A DNA stretch of 64,000 nt from Sulfitobacter guttiformis (GCF_003610455.1 NZ_RAQK01000001.1:1426001-1490000); one strand, 5' to 3'; counted from the stretch's first letter, positions 17,567 through 26,826 are shown. The notes: generated by a model not told the origin, from the sequence alone. Numbers and translations are program-made.

Positions 17567-19124
17567 GCCAGCGCCCCGCTTTGTCACATATCCAAAAAAT
17601 TCCTAGGCTCAGCGCAAGGAGGATAAGCGCAGCCCCTGCTGCTGCGTCCATTCGGTAAGCGCCCATCAGGCGCACCATCTGCAAGGGCAGTGTCACGCGC
17701 TCCGGATCCGCAAATAAAGCGATCACTCCCAAATCTCCCATCGAGAGCGCCCCCGTCAAACCCGCAGCAAACCCGATCTGCGCGCGCAGCCTCGGCAACA
17801 GCAGAACACGCCACAGCCGCCAACCCCGAATACCCAGCATCGCGCTTAGCCGCCCGTATTGTGCCACTGTATCGCGCATCGGCGGCACCAGAATGCGCAA
17901 GGCAAACGGCAATGCCATCATAGCGTTGACCAGAACCGTCACCGGCAGTGCAAAGTCAAACGGATCGGCATAAGGGTTGATCATAATAAACCACCCCGTT
18001 CCAATCATCAGCGGCGAAGCAGACAGACCCAACAGGCCTACAGCCTCCACACCAACACCCCTGCGCCCGGCAATCCAACCCGCCATAGGCAGCGCAAGAA
18101 AAAGCAATAATGCGATGCTCGCGAGCGCCACGGCAATCGATGTCCCTGCAGAGCTGTAGACTGCGACCGGCATCTGAGGGAGCCCCAGAAGCCCACGCCA
18201 GACCAGCGCCAACAGCGGTAACATCAAAAACAGGGCCGCGAGGAAGATGACTACCGCGTCGCCCGCGCGCTGCGCCCCGCCACGTGCGTCCCATCGCGGC
18301 ATAATTCGGTCCAGACCGCCGCCGACGCGCACCCTTGGCACCAGCCAGAGTGCGATCATCGCGATACTGCCCGCCAGCACCAACTGCACGAGGGACAAAA
18401 GCGCCGCTCGCCCTAAATTAAAATCAAACCGGAAAGCCTGATAAATCGCCAGTTCGATCGTGGTCGCCCGCGGACCGCCCCCCAGCGTCAGTGCCACAGC
18501 AAAACTGGTCAGGCACATCACAAACACGAGCGCCAAGGCCCCAGGCACCACCTGCATCAGCATCGGCATCTCGACTGCCCGAAACACTGCACGCGGCGAC
18601 AGCCGCAGCTGCGCTACGAGGCGGAACCGCTCTGCGGGAATACCCTGCCACCCCTGCAACAAAAGGCGCGTTGCGAGGGGCATGTTGAAAAACACATGGG
18701 CGAGTACAACACCCTGTAGTCCATAAATTGATACCGTAGGCAGGCCCAGCCCCTCCAGCCCCGCATTTACCCATCCATTGCGCCCAAAAACCGCTAAAAG
18801 CCCCAGCACAGCAACAATTACCGGCAAAATGAAAGGGGCGCCCAGAAGTGTGACAAGCACCCCGCGCCCGACGAACCGTCGCCGTGCAAGTGCCCGCGCC
18901 ACCGGCACTGCAAGGATGCAGGAGAGGATAGATGAGCAAGCTGCCTGCACAACTGTGAACCGTACAGCCGCCCAATCGCTCGGCCCCAATCCAACCCCCA
19001 ACTCCGCACGGCTCGCGACAGCTGCCAGTGCAAGCAGGATCAACGACAGCACAATCAGTGCCGCGCTGAACCCCGACTTTGGACTGATTGAAGCGCCGGT
19101 TACTGCGACAGCGCTTTGAGCCAT
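17553..19124 (-). CDS. thiP: Thiamine ABC transporter permease ThiP
   Basis: A 523-residue membrane protein with about twelve hydrophobic segments, made of two fused permease halves as is usual for ThiP. Each half carries an EAA-type loop: the first near ERFRLVAQLRLSPRAVFRAV, the second near QYGRLSAMLGIRGWRLWRV. The ATG at 19124 lies 25 bases inside the end of thiB, and the 3' end overlaps thiQ, so the three genes are translationally linked. It provides the channel for thiamine delivered by ThiB. Confidence 0.93.
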   Translation of the reverse strand: MAQSAVAVTGASISPKSGFSAALIVLSLILLALAAVASRAELGVGLGPSDWAAVRFTVVQAACSSILSCILAVPVARALARRRFVGRGVLVTLLGAPFILPVIVAVLGLLAVFGRNGWVNAGLEGLGLPTVSIYGLQGVVLAHVFFNMPLATRLLLQGWQGIPAERFRLVAQLRLSPRAVFRAVEMPMLMQVVPGALALVFVMCLTSFAVALTLGGGPRATTIELAIYQAFRFDFNLGRAALLSLVQLVLAGSIAMIALWLVPRVRVGGGLDRIMPRWDARGGAQRAGDAVVIFLAALFLMLPLLALVWRGLLGLPQMPVAVYSSAGTSIAVALASIALLLFLALPMAGWIAGRRGVGVEAVGLLGLSASPLMIGTGWFIMINPYADPFDFALPVTVLVNAMMALPFALRILVPPMRDTVAQYGRLSAMLGIRGWRLWRVLLLPRLRAQIGFAAGLTGALSMGDLGVIALFADPERVTLPLQMVRLMGAYRMDAAAGAALILLALSLGIFWICDKAGRWHAEA

Positions 19125-20077
19125 TCGGCCAAAGCCTCCTCACGCACTGCAGGCACTTCGTCGACTGGCGTCAGCAACGCTTTTGCCGGAACAATCAACG
19201 TTTCAAACCCTTCGGGAAGCCCTCCCGCAGGTGTCACAGCGGGATACATCCAGTTCGTTGTCGGCAAAATCGTTTGAGCCGCCTCACCGACCATAAAGTT
19301 CAGAAACAAATCGGCTAGCTCGGGCTGGTCCGTTCCCGCCAGTTTGCCCGCAACTTCGATTTGCATGTAATGACCTTCGTCAAATGCCGCTGCCGCTTTG
19401 CCGTCATCTTGTTCCGCAATCAGGTGGTAGGCAGGTGAGGTTGTATAGCTCAGAACCATATCGGCCTCGCCCTCCAGAAACAGGCCGTAAGCTTCCGACC
19501 AGCCTTTTGTCACGGTTACGACATTGTCGGCCAGACCGTCCCAGATTGCCGGCGCATCATCGCCATACGCTGCTTTCACCCACATCAGCAGACCCAGACC
19601 GGGTGTCGAGGACCGCGGATCCTGAATAACGATCTTCAGATCACTTTCACCCAGCGCTGTGAAATTCGCAGGCGGGATCAGATCCTTGTTGTGGACAAAC
19701 GCGAAATAGCCCCAGTCATATGCAGCAAAAACAGGGTCCGCCCACGCAATGGGAAGTGTATATTCCGCCTCTACCGCAGTCTCTGCAAACAGACCTGTTT
19801 CTTTTGCCGCCGCGATCAGGGAAGTATCAAGACCCATCACCACATCCGCATCAGAGCGCTCCCCTTCCAGCTTAAGCCGAGCCAAAAGTGCGGCCCCGTC
19901 CCCGAGACCGACAAGCTTGAGATCGCAGCCGCAGGTCTCTTCAAAAGCTTTTTCGATTGCAGGACCTGGCCCCCATTCGCTCACAAAACTGTCATAGGTA
20001 TAGACAACTAGTTCGGGCGTCTCCGCCAATGCAGCGGTCGCCGCCAGTGTTGCAGTCGCAAACGTGAGATACTTCAT
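19100..20077 (-). CDS. thiB: Thiamine ABC transporter substrate-binding protein ThiB
   Basis: A 325-residue periplasmic protein with a Sec signal peptide (cleavage near ALA/ET, about residue 18). The mature N terminus reads PELVVYTYDSFVSEWGPGP, typical of ThiB/TbpA, followed by the CGCDLKLVGLGDGAALLARL stretch and the family's conserved tyrosine and tryptophan positions (GWSEAYGLFLEGEADMVLSY). The ATG at 20077 has a TTTGGAGG ribosome binding site; an upstream TTG start does not. It is the first gene after the TPP riboswitch, so uptake should be shut down when TPP is plentiful. Confidence 0.95.
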   Translation of the reverse strand: MKYLTFATATLAATAALAETPELVVYTYDSFVSEWGPGPAIEKAFEETCGCDLKLVGLGDGAALLARLKLEGERSDADVVMGLDTSLIAAAKETGLFAETAVEAEYTLPIAWADPVFAAYDWGYFAFVHNKDLIPPANFTALGESDLKIVIQDPRSSTPGLGLLMWVKAAYGDDAPAIWDGLADNVVTVTKGWSEAYGLFLEGEADMVLSYTTSPAYHLIAEQDDGKAAAAFDEGHYMQIEVAGKLAGTDQPELADLFLNFMVGEAAQTILPTTNWMYPAVTPAGGLPEGFETLIVPAKALLTPVDEVPAVREEALAEWLKALSQ

Positions 20078-20127
20078 CGCATCCTCCAAATTGCGGCGCA
20101 GAGAGGTGATGGAAGTATGTCCAGACC

Positions 20128-20206
20128 TTCCCTCCGCCGGTGTTAACCGGTTCAGGTTCGACGGGTCAGCTTTCGCAATCTCAGCACAAAGGTGCTCCCC
20201 GAGGTA
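20128..20206 (-). ncRNA. TPP riboswitch (THI element) upstream of thiBPQ
   Basis: Read on the minus strand, the conserved TPP aptamer blocks follow in order: CTCGGGGAGC, GCTGAGATT, GACCCGTCGAACCTGA, then CCGGTTAACACCGGCGGAGGG. The P1 strands are CCTC and GAGG at the two ends. It lies about 50 bases ahead of thiB and must repress the transporter when TPP is bound. No strong terminator follows it, so control of translation initiation is the simpler reading. Confidence 0.96.
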
Positions 20207-20302
20207 TGAACAGGGTTAGGAGGGGCGCGTCCCTTTGGCAAGCCAAAACCACTTGAGGCACTGCCGCTCGCCCGCTAAGGCAGTGTGCAAAGGAGACCTC
20301 CC

Positions 20303-21406
20303 ATGTCGATGAACAGCTTTGGCCATCTTTTCCGCGTGACCACTTGGGGCGAAAGCCACGGCCCTGCATTGGGGGCAACTGTCGATGGCTGCCCTCCTGG
20401 CGTCGAGGTCACGCCTGAAATGATCCAGCACTGGCTCGACAAGCGCAAACCAGGCCAGAACAAATACACTACTCAGCGCCGTGAGGCAGACGAGGTACGG
20501 ATTCTGTCCGGTACCTTCGAGGGCGTCACGACCGGCACACCAATCCAACTAATGATCGAGAACACCGATCAACGCTCCAAGGACTATGGCGACATCAAGG
20601 ATAAGTTTCGCCCCGGTCATGCCGATATTACCTATTTCCAGAAATACGGTGTGCGGGATTATCGCGGCGGCGGGCGTTCCTCGGCGCGCGAAACGGCTAG
20701 CCGCGTAGCCGCAGGCGGTCTGGCCCGTGAGGCGATCAAAGCGATTGCCCCGAATGTCCAGATCACAGGCTACATGGTGCAAATGGGCCCTAACAAGATC
20801 AACCGCGATGCCTTTGACTGGGACCAGATTGCGCAAAACCCGTTTTGGGTACCCGATGCGCAGGCCGCGACCGATTGGTCAGCCTATCTCGATGATCTGC
20901 GTAAATCAGGGTCCTCTGTAGGTGCGATAATCGAAGTCACCGCACGCGGCGTACCGGCAGGGATCGGCGCGCCAGTCTACGCCAAACTCGATACCGATCT
21001 AGCCGCCGCAATGATGAGCATCAACGCCGTCAAGGGCGTCGAGATTGGCGAGGGCATGTCCGCCGCGATGCTAACCGGAGAGCTTAACGCAGACGAAATC
21101 TTCATGGGGGATGACGGTCAGCCGCGCTATTCCTCCAACCACTCTGGCGGGATTTTGGGCGGGATCAGTACAGGTCAGGACATTGTTGTCCGCTTTGCGG
21201 TCAAGCCCACCTCGTCAATCCTCACCACCCGTAAGACAATCACGAAACAGGGCGAGGAAACCGAGATTATTACTAAAGGTCGCCATGACCCCTGTGTTGG
21301 TATTCGCGCCGTGCCTGTGGGCGAAGCGATGATGGCTTGTGTTATTCTTGACCACCTTCTGCTGCACCGCGGCCAGATTGGTACAAATCGCGGGCACATC
21401 GGTTAG
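20303..21406 (+). CDS. aroC: Chorismate synthase
   Basis: A 367-residue enzyme that turns EPSP into chorismate with reduced FMN as cofactor, the last shared step of aromatic amino-acid synthesis. Signatures are GESHGPALG near the N terminus, [16 protein letters not shown] in the middle, and the C-terminal KPTSSI and [18 protein letters not shown]. The ATG at 20303 follows AAAGGAG at ideal spacing; the in-frame start upstream at 20285 lacks support. It is divergent from the TPP riboswitch and thiB. It is likely a single-gene unit, because only a decayed regulator follows it, on the opposite strand. Confidence 0.97.
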   Translation: MSMNSFGHLFRVTTWGESHGPALGATVDGCPPGVEVTPEMIQHWLDKRKPGQNKYTTQRREADEVRILSGTFEGVTTGTPIQLMIENTDQRSKDYGDIKDKFRPGHADITYFQKYGVRDYRGGGRSSARETASRVAAGGLAREAIKAIAPNVQITGYMVQMGPNKINRDAFDWDQIAQNPFWVPDAQAATDWSAYLDDLRKSGSSVGAIIEVTARGVPAGIGAPVYAKLDTDLAAAMMSINAVKGVEIGEGMSAAMLTGELNADEIFMGDDGQPRYSSNHSGGILGGISTGQDIVVRFAVKPTSSILTTRKTITKQGEETEIITKGRHDPCVGIRAVPVGEAMMACVILDHLLLHRGQIGTNRGHIG

Positions 21407-21456
21407 GGGCGGCTTAGAATATGTGGTATACCTTGCACCAACTGCTCCAATATACC

Positions 21457-21965
21457 CTACGGCAATCGTGAGCGGACTAGCATCCGCAACCCGGCATACT
21501 GCGGAACCAGAACACCCGCGAGGCGCGTGATTTCAACTTCCGGTAGTATCGTATGTGCTGGAGAGGCCGCACAAATCCACCGTGCATCTTAAGAAGCACG
21601 GCCCCCGAAATATCGGGTCTACATCTCCCGCCACTCGCTGCGGTGCGCAGAAAACAGCCTCTGTGCTCCCCGCGCAGGGCCGCGATTGAAATACTGTCAA
21701 ACAACGCCACAATGCGTTCAACGTCATCTGCACCGGGCTGGCCAACCAGCAGGGTAAAAGCATCCGCCACAGCTTTGCTTTCGCAATACTCAAGCACACG
21801 CAGATAGGTTTTTTTGTCTTTGAACCCCTTATATAGATCGCCCCGCGTCAGCCCCATTCCCTCCAGCAAGTCTGGGAGGGAAGCATCCTGATCGCCATGC
21901 CGCCAAAAGACATCTGTCGCCTTGCGGATCGCCTCGACTTCGTCGAACTCTCTCGGCCGTGCCTT
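21457..21965 (-). pseudogene. TetR-family regulator, start codon lost and frameshifted
   Basis: Read on the minus strand, the frame opens KARPREFDEVEAIRKATDVF, then continues to a helix-turn-helix (DLLEGMGLTRGDLYKGFKDK) of the TetR family. At the position of the expected ATG (before GCACGGCCG) there is AAG at 21965-21963, with a GAGG ribosome binding site at normal spacing upstream and an in-frame stop two codons before it. Near 21555 the frame breaks. The C-terminal homology resumes one frame over as EITRLAGVLVPQYAGLRML, which is family-like, and stops at 21457. So both start and continuity are lost. It is divergent from a DM13-domain reading frame, its probable former target. Inactivation is inferred from two independent lesions; base-calling error in both is unlikely but not excluded. 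Confidence 0.75.
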
Positions 21966-22092
21966 AAACTAACCTCAGTCTTATTTTGAACCAACCGATA
22001 CAAAAATCACGCAGCTGCGTTTTGCAACATTCGGCTCCTAACTCCAAAGAGGGTTTGATACATAAATATAAATCCGAACAAGGAACCTACTT

Positions 22093-22473
22093 ATAGGGCC
22101 TATCTCCTCTGCCCTGCTTGTCCTGTCTATCGCGCTCGCTGCACCTACGTTTACCGCCGCCGATCCAACTGGTACTTTTGGCGCCGCAAGCGATCATATT
22201 ACGACAGGCTGTATCGCAGTTTCGAAAAATGCAAATGGCTCATACACCACCACCCTTAGTGACGGCTTCCCGCTTGATGGCGCCCCTGACCCAAGCGTGG
22301 ACGTCGAAAAAGATGGCGCGTATGTCAGGGGCACCAGTGTCGGTGCTCTCAACTCCGTCAAAGGCGATCAAAGTTTTATCGTGCCCGCATTGGTTAACGT
22401 AGACGGCCTCAACGAGATCTACATCTGGTGGGACCAATTCGCCGTGCCCCTCGGTGTTGCGTTACTGAAATAA
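22093..22473 (+). pseudogene. DM13-domain exported protein with ATA in place of the start codon
   Basis: An uninterrupted frame of 126 codons encodes a hydrophobic signal-like N terminus (SSALLVLSIALAAPTFTAA) and a DM13-type domain. Landmarks are DPTGTFGAASDHITTG, the DGAPDPSVDVEKDGAYV stretch and the end NEIYIWWDQFAVPLGVALL. The codon at the expected start is ATA (22093-22095), placed eight bases after an AGGA ribosome binding site. No ATG, GTG or TTG is available in frame before the domain, and a TAA lies just upstream. In DM13 proteins a cysteine is usual where this protein has the second Trp of IYIWW. Family members are thought to act in electron transfer. It could be a recent pseudogene, or expressed weakly from a rare start. 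Confidence 0.65.
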
Positions 22474-22544
22474 TGTTGCGCGGGCAGCGGCTTGCACAGT
22501 TGCTGCCTGCTTGATCTTTTTGGCCCAAGGGCGCACATAAAATC

Positions 22545-23522
22545 ATGGCGCAGAACATGACAGCAAACAGGCCGGGCACGGCGATCACACTCAGGCTGTG
22601 TTCTCTTTTTTTGTTCATGGTAATGGCGGCATTGATCAAAAGCGCCTCGGAAACTGTTCCACCGCCGCAGGCCGTCTTTTTTCGCTCCGTCTTTGCTTTT
22701 CCCGTGATCATTCTGTGGCTTTGGCAACAGCATGATCTGCGTACCGGTCTGATCCCCCAGAACTTCGTGGGCCATGTCTGGCGCGGCATCTTCGGCACCA
22801 CGGCCATGGCGCTTACCTTTGGCGGCCTTGGCCTGCTGCCCCTGCCCGAAGTGACGGCAATCGGCTATGCCACACCGATGTTTACCGTCCTGTTTGCTGC
22901 AGTACTGCTGGGCGAGCGAGTGCGTCTATTTCGATTGTCCGCAGTGGCTTTGGGGCTGATCGGCGTGTTGATTGTGCTGGCACCGCGCCTTTCACTCGAG
23001 GCGGATGCGGTTACACGCACGGCCACTATAAGCGCCTTGATGGTGCTGGCCGCATCTGTGTTGCGTGCATTGGTACAGATCCATGTGCGAAAGCTGGTCC
23101 AGACCGAACACACGGCTGCCATCGTGTTTTACTTTTCACTGACTGCCACCTGCCTTTCGTTGCTCACCTATCCTCTGGGCGAGTTGACCGGCTGGAGCGC
23201 CCTCGACTGGATCACACCGACATGGCAGGTCGCGGGTTTAATGGTCGCGGCGGGCATGATCGGCGGGATTGCCCAGATTCTCGTTACGTCCTCGCTGCGC
23301 TTCGGCGCAGCCTCCATGCTCGCGCCTTTCGACTATTCCTCGATGATTTTTGCCAGCCTCATCGGATGGGCCGTATTTGGAGAACTGCCCACCGTGGCCA
23401 TCCTTACTGGTGCCGCACTGGTGATCGCGGGCGGCGTGTTGATTATATGGCGCGAGCGCCAGTTGGGACTGGACAGAAGCAAATCAAAGGCCAATGTGCC
23501 CCCGCAAGGAACCCCGGAATAA
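22545..23522 (+). CDS. EamA-family (drug/metabolite) transporter
   Basis: A 325-residue inner-membrane protein with ten predicted transmembrane helices in two EamA repeats. The first repeat runs from about residue 15 to 150 (PPPQAVFFRSVFAFPVI, then LPEVTAIGYATPMFTVLFA), the second from about 160 to 305 (ending FDYSSMIFASLIGWAVFGELP). The family exports small metabolites; the substrate cannot be read from sequence. The start at 22545 is the first ATG, with a weak ribosome binding site. It is followed 22 bases later by cobO and may be cotranscribed with it. A second, only distantly similar EamA protein is encoded at 48080. Confidence 0.9.
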   Translation: MAQNMTANRPGTAITLRLCSLFLFMVMAALIKSASETVPPPQAVFFRSVFAFPVIILWLWQQHDLRTGLIPQNFVGHVWRGIFGTTAMALTFGGLGLLPLPEVTAIGYATPMFTVLFAAVLLGERVRLFRLSAVALGLIGVLIVLAPRLSLEADAVTRTATISALMVLAASVLRALVQIHVRKLVQTEHTAAIVFYFSLTATCLSLLTYPLGELTGWSALDWITPTWQVAGLMVAAGMIGGIAQILVTSSLRFGAASMLAPFDYSSMIFASLIGWAVFGELPTVAILTGAALVIAGGVLIIWRERQLGLDRSKSKANVPPQGTPE

Positions 23523-23544
23523 TGCCCCCTAAAGGAGACACCAG

Positions 23545-24144
23545 ATGACCGACACCACAGACCACAAAACTAAAATGCAAGAACGTCAAACCGAACAACG
23601 CAAACGCGTGTCCGAGTTGAAAGACCCTGAAAAGGGGCTGGTTCTTGTCCATACCGGCGCAGGAAAGGGTAAATCCTCGTCCGCATTTGGCGTGATTGTA
23701 CGTGCGCTGGGCTGGAAACAGAAAGTAGGCGTTGTGCAGTTCATCAAAGGCAAATGGAAAACCGGCGAGCGCCAGTTTTTCGACCGTCTGGGCGAGGTCA
23801 CATGGCACACAATGGGGGAAGGTTTCACGTGGGATACCCAAGATAAGGACCGCGACATTGCAGCCGCCCAAGCGGCCTTTGCCAAAGGGCGCGAGATGAT
23901 GGAAAGCGGTGAATACGACCTTATCGTCATGGACGAGATCAACATCGCGATGCGGTATGACTACCTTTCGGTTGCTGATGTCCTCGCAGGACTTGAGGCG
24001 CGGGACAAGCGAACAGGCGTTATACTGACCGGTCGTGACGCCAAACCGGAGCTCTGCGATTATGCCGATCTGGTCACAGAGATGACCGAGGTAAAGCACC
24101 CGTTCAAGGCAGGGATTAAGGCGCAGCGCGGTGTGGATTACTAA
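23545..24144 (+). CDS. cobO: Cob(I)yrinic acid a,c-diamide adenosyltransferase
   Basis: A 199-residue ATP-dependent enzyme of the CobO/BtuR family that transfers the adenosyl group to cobalt in corrinoids, for coenzyme B12 synthesis or salvage. The P-loop HTGAGKGKSS is at residues 36-45, VVQFIKGKW and the DEINIAMRYDYL Walker-B-like segment follow, and the C-terminal region carries the KHPFKAGIKAQRGVDY end typical of CobO. An AAAGGAG site precedes the ATG. No cobalamin riboswitch is seen upstream. It sits alone among cob genes here, apart from the preceding transporter. Confidence 0.95.
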   Translation: MTDTTDHKTKMQERQTEQRKRVSELKDPEKGLVLVHTGAGKGKSSSAFGVIVRALGWKQKVGVVQFIKGKWKTGERQFFDRLGEVTWHTMGEGFTWDTQDKDRDIAAAQAAFAKGREMMESGEYDLIVMDEINIAMRYDYLSVADVLAGLEARDKRTGVILTGRDAKPELCDYADLVTEMTEVKHPFKAGIKAQRGVDY

Positions 24145-24257
24145 ACCGCGCAAATCCGATTAGTCCCGCCAAACGGGAATCCCGTGCTAACCTCCAACTA
24201 CTGACGGAGCGAATCGTCCCGCGAGAGGACGCGCACGTCCAACTGTGGAGGATTAAT

Positions 24258-25205
24258 ATGACTTTTACGAAACTTACGGCCCTGTGTGTCGGGCTCACGC
24301 TTGGTGCTGGGGCCGCATTTGCAGACTGCACCTCGACCAGCCAGTGGGGGGCGGAGGACACCCTCGGCTCTGCAAATCTGGTCACCCCCGAGCGCACGCT
24401 GGCCGCCGCATCATTGATCAAACAAGGCAAATCCATGCCGCTGGGTATTGCGATCGGGCCGAACACACCGGCATTTCCGCCCCGCTCGCTCAACCTGCAA
24501 ATTGTACAGCCGAACCAGCAAGGTGGGCAAAAGCTGTCCGGCTTCGGCTATGAAGGCAATTACAATGATGACATCCTGCAAACCTGGATAGGGATCGGCT
24601 CGCAACTTGACGGATTAGGGCACCTTGGCGAAGGCGGGCATTACTACAACTGCCTCGACGAAAAAGAGATCAGCGCCATCACCGGTCTGACCAAGCTTGG
24701 TACACATGCCGTGCCGCCACTGGTCGGCCGTGCCGTAATCCTCGATATGGCAGCCAATGCGGGTGTCGACGTGATGCCCGCAGGAGCGCACTTTGGAGAG
24801 GCCGAGATCAAAGCCGCCGCTGAGGCACAGGGCGTGACCATGGGCGAAGGTGACATCATCCTGTTCCACACCGGCTGGACCGAAGGTATGATTGAAAGTG
24901 ATCCGGCTGCATGGGGAAGCACAGAACCGGGCCTGAGCAACGAAGGCGCCGTCTACATTGCTTCGCTAAACCCGATGGCGGTTGGCGCGGACACTTGGGG
25001 TCTCGAACCGATCCCGCCTGCTCCGGGTGACAAAGTGTTCTATGGCCATGTTACCCTTCTGAAGGAAAACGGGATCTACATTCTGGAAACGATGAATGTA
25101 GGTCCGCTTTTGCGTGAAGGAGTGAACGAGTTTATGTTTGTTCTAGGCCAACCCCGCATCATAGGAACAGTACAGGCGATGATAAATCCGGTAGCACTCT
25201 ATTAA
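24258..25205 (+). CDS. Exported cyclase-family (kynurenine-formamidase-like) hydrolase
   Basis: A 315-residue protein with a Sec signal peptide ending near residue 22 (AFA/DC). The mature part belongs to the cyclase / metal-dependent hydrolase family (PF04199). The metal-binding motif appears as SQLDGLGHLGEGG around residues 116-128, a second conserved segment as VILDMAANAGVDVMPAG, and HTGWTE follows GDIILF. Cytosolic members hydrolyse N-formylkynurenine or isatin; periplasmic ones are mostly uncharacterised. A GTGGAGGA ribosome binding site precedes the ATG. The gene stands alone, ending at a hairpin terminator shared with ilvE. Substrate unknown. Confidence 0.88.
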   Translation: MTFTKLTALCVGLTLGAGAAFADCTSTSQWGAEDTLGSANLVTPERTLAAASLIKQGKSMPLGIAIGPNTPAFPPRSLNLQIVQPNQQGGQKLSGFGYEGNYNDDILQTWIGIGSQLDGLGHLGEGGHYYNCLDEKEISAITGLTKLGTHAVPPLVGRAVILDMAANAGVDVMPAGAHFGEAEIKAAAEAQGVTMGEGDIILFHTGWTEGMIESDPAAWGSTEPGLSNEGAVYIASLNPMAVGADTWGLEPIPPAPGDKVFYGHVTLLKENGIYILETMNVGPLLREGVNEFMFVLGQPRIIGTVQAMINPVALY

Positions 25206-25216
25206 ACTGAATGGTT

Positions 25217-25274
25217 GCGGGGCCGTTGGCCCCGCCACGACGCCGGTGGCCGGACCTACGGTCCAGCTACCGGC
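25217..25274. terminator. Paired hairpins between convergent cyclase gene and ilvE
   Basis: Two adjacent stem-loops are seen. The first is a perfect eight-base stem (GCGGGGCC/GGCCCCGC, 25217-25224 and 25228-25235) with a three-base loop. The second is longer (25242-25274), with arms GCCGGT/ACCGGC and an inner GGACC/GGTCC. Neither has a good T-run, so termination may need Rho or be partial. Their position between two convergent genes favours a terminator role. Confidence 0.55.
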
Positions 25275-25291
25275 AAATCAGATGTAAAAGC

Positions 25292-26161
25292 TCAGGCGCG
25301 CACAAGCTTTTCATAGCTCTCTGCGATGTCGCGCGTCAGAGCACCCACTTTGAAAGTGTATTCGCCAATCTGGCCTACAGGTGTGACTTCGGCCGCAGTT
25401 CCGGTGAGCCAGCATTCCTCGAAGCCCGCCAGCTCTTCTGGCATGATATGCCGTTCGTGAACGCTGATACCGCGATCGCGCAGCATTCCGATAACGGTCT
25501 GCCGTGTGATGCCATTAAGAAAACACTCGGGGTCAGGTGTGTGCACCTCACCATCCTTGACGAAAAAGATGTTTGCCCCGGTTGCTTCGGCCACATAACC
25601 GCGGTGATCATACATCATTGCGTCAGAGCATCCCTTTGCCTCAGCCGCATGCTTGGACATAGTGCAGATCATGTATAAACCCGCCGCCTTGGCGTGACAG
25701 GGGATCGTTTCGGGCGAGGGACGCTTCCATTTCGAGATGTCGAGCTTGGCGCCCTTCATCTTTGCGTCCCCGTAATACGCGCCCCACTCCCATACGGCGA
25801 TGGCCATGCGGACCGGATTACGCGAAGAGGCCACGCCCATATCTTCACCCGCACCGCGCCACGCGATTGCGCGCACATATGCATCCTTAAGACCGGAGGC
25901 TTCCAGCACCTCGGCCTTGGCAGCCTCTATTTCGTCGATGGTGTAGGGGATAGTAAAATCAATCATTTCGGCAGAGCGCTTGAGCCGCTCCGAATGCTCC
26001 CGACTTTTGAAAATCTTTCCGTTGTATGCTCGTTCCCCCTCGAATACCGACGAGGCATAATGCATCGCATGCGTCAGGATGTGTACATTGGCGTCGCGCC
26101 ACGGCACCAATTTGCCATCCATCCAGATGTGCCCGTCTCGATCATCATATCCACCAGCCAT
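25292..26161 (-). CDS. ilvE: Branched-chain amino acid aminotransferase
   Basis: A 289-residue PLP enzyme of fold type IV that interconverts leucine, isoleucine and valine with their keto acids. Features are the N-terminal GHIWMDGKLVPWRDANVHI, the HYASSVFEGERAY segment, the DAMMYDHRGYVAEATGANIF block and the CFLNGITRQTV end region. The start at 26161 fits the family and has an AAGGGG ribosome binding site; the open frame extends upstream for 80 codons without homology. It faces petP across 155 bases, so each has its own promoter in that gap. D-amino-acid transaminases share the fold, but the sequence is closest to IlvE. Confidence 0.94.
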   Translation of the reverse strand: MAGGYDDRDGHIWMDGKLVPWRDANVHILTHAMHYASSVFEGERAYNGKIFKSREHSERLKRSAEMIDFTIPYTIDEIEAAKAEVLEASGLKDAYVRAIAWRGAGEDMGVASSRNPVRMAIAVWEWGAYYGDAKMKGAKLDISKWKRPSPETIPCHAKAAGLYMICTMSKHAAEAKGCSDAMMYDHRGYVAEATGANIFFVKDGEVHTPDPECFLNGITRQTVIGMLRDRGISVHERHIMPEELAGFEECWLTGTAAEVTPVGQIGEYTFKVGALTRDIAESYEKLVRA

Positions 26162-26316
26162 AGTTATCCCCTTAAACCCTGTTTGCATATATTGCGTAAA
26201 ATGCCGGTTGACAGACATATAGTTACGCAAAACTTGCCGCTGCCTAGCCTTTCGGGGTTGGAATGTCAACAACACTGACATAATGTGACCGATGGAAACA
26301 ACCGCAGGAGACCTCC

Positions 26317-26826
26317 ATGGACAGGCGCACATCCAGCCCCTCAAGCGGCGAGGCCCTGCTGTTTCTGACCGACGAACAACTGCGTCAGGGTATCGAGGCA
26401 ATGTTCTTTGCCTATCGGGGTTTCACTGCAGATCCAGACCGCATTCTTGCCGATATGGCCTATGGGCGCGCCCATCACCGCGCCATCCATTTTATCGGGC
26501 GGGCGCCAAGCACTACCGTTAACAACCTGCTGAATATCCTTGGCGTTACAAAACAATCGCTGAACCGTGTATTGCGCACGCTGATTGCGGATGGTCTGGT
26601 AGAAAGCAAGGTTGGCCGCGTGGACAAACGCGAGCGGCACCTGAATCTGACACAGGCAGGACGCACATTGGAACAGACACTCTCGGATGCACAACGTGCC
26701 CGCATGCGCGCCGCCTTTCGCGATGCAGGACCCGACGCCGTTGCAGGCTTTCGCACTGTCCTCGAAGCGATGATGGACATCGAAATGCGCTCTGCATACG
26801 GCCGCTTGAAAGACAGCACGTCATGA
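26317..26826 (+). CDS. petP: MarR-family regulator PetP
   Basis: A 169-residue MarR-type protein with the winged helix at about residues 60-115 (NNLLNILGVTKQSLNRVLRT, then VDKRERHLNLTQAGR for the wing). The following gene encodes an OmpR-type response regulator and overlaps it by four bases (ATGA). This pair matches petP-petR of Rhodobacter capsulatus, where both are needed for cytochrome bc1 expression and for growth. The name rests on that arrangement and on the family match. A GGAGACCTCC stretch precedes the ATG and may serve as ribosome binding site. Confidence 0.85.
   Translation: MDRRTSSPSSGEALLFLTDEQLRQGIEAMFFAYRGFTADPDRILADMAYGRAHHRAIHFIGRAPSTTVNNLLNILGVTKQSLNRVLRTLIADGLVESKVGRVDKRERHLNLTQAGRTLEQTLSDAQRARMRAAFRDAGPDAVAGFRTVLEAMMDIEMRSAYGRLKDSTS

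Noticed and set aside
18424..19143. 239-residue cysteine/tryptophan-rich frame within thiP
   Set aside because: Same strand as thiP but another frame; composition is that of a shadow.
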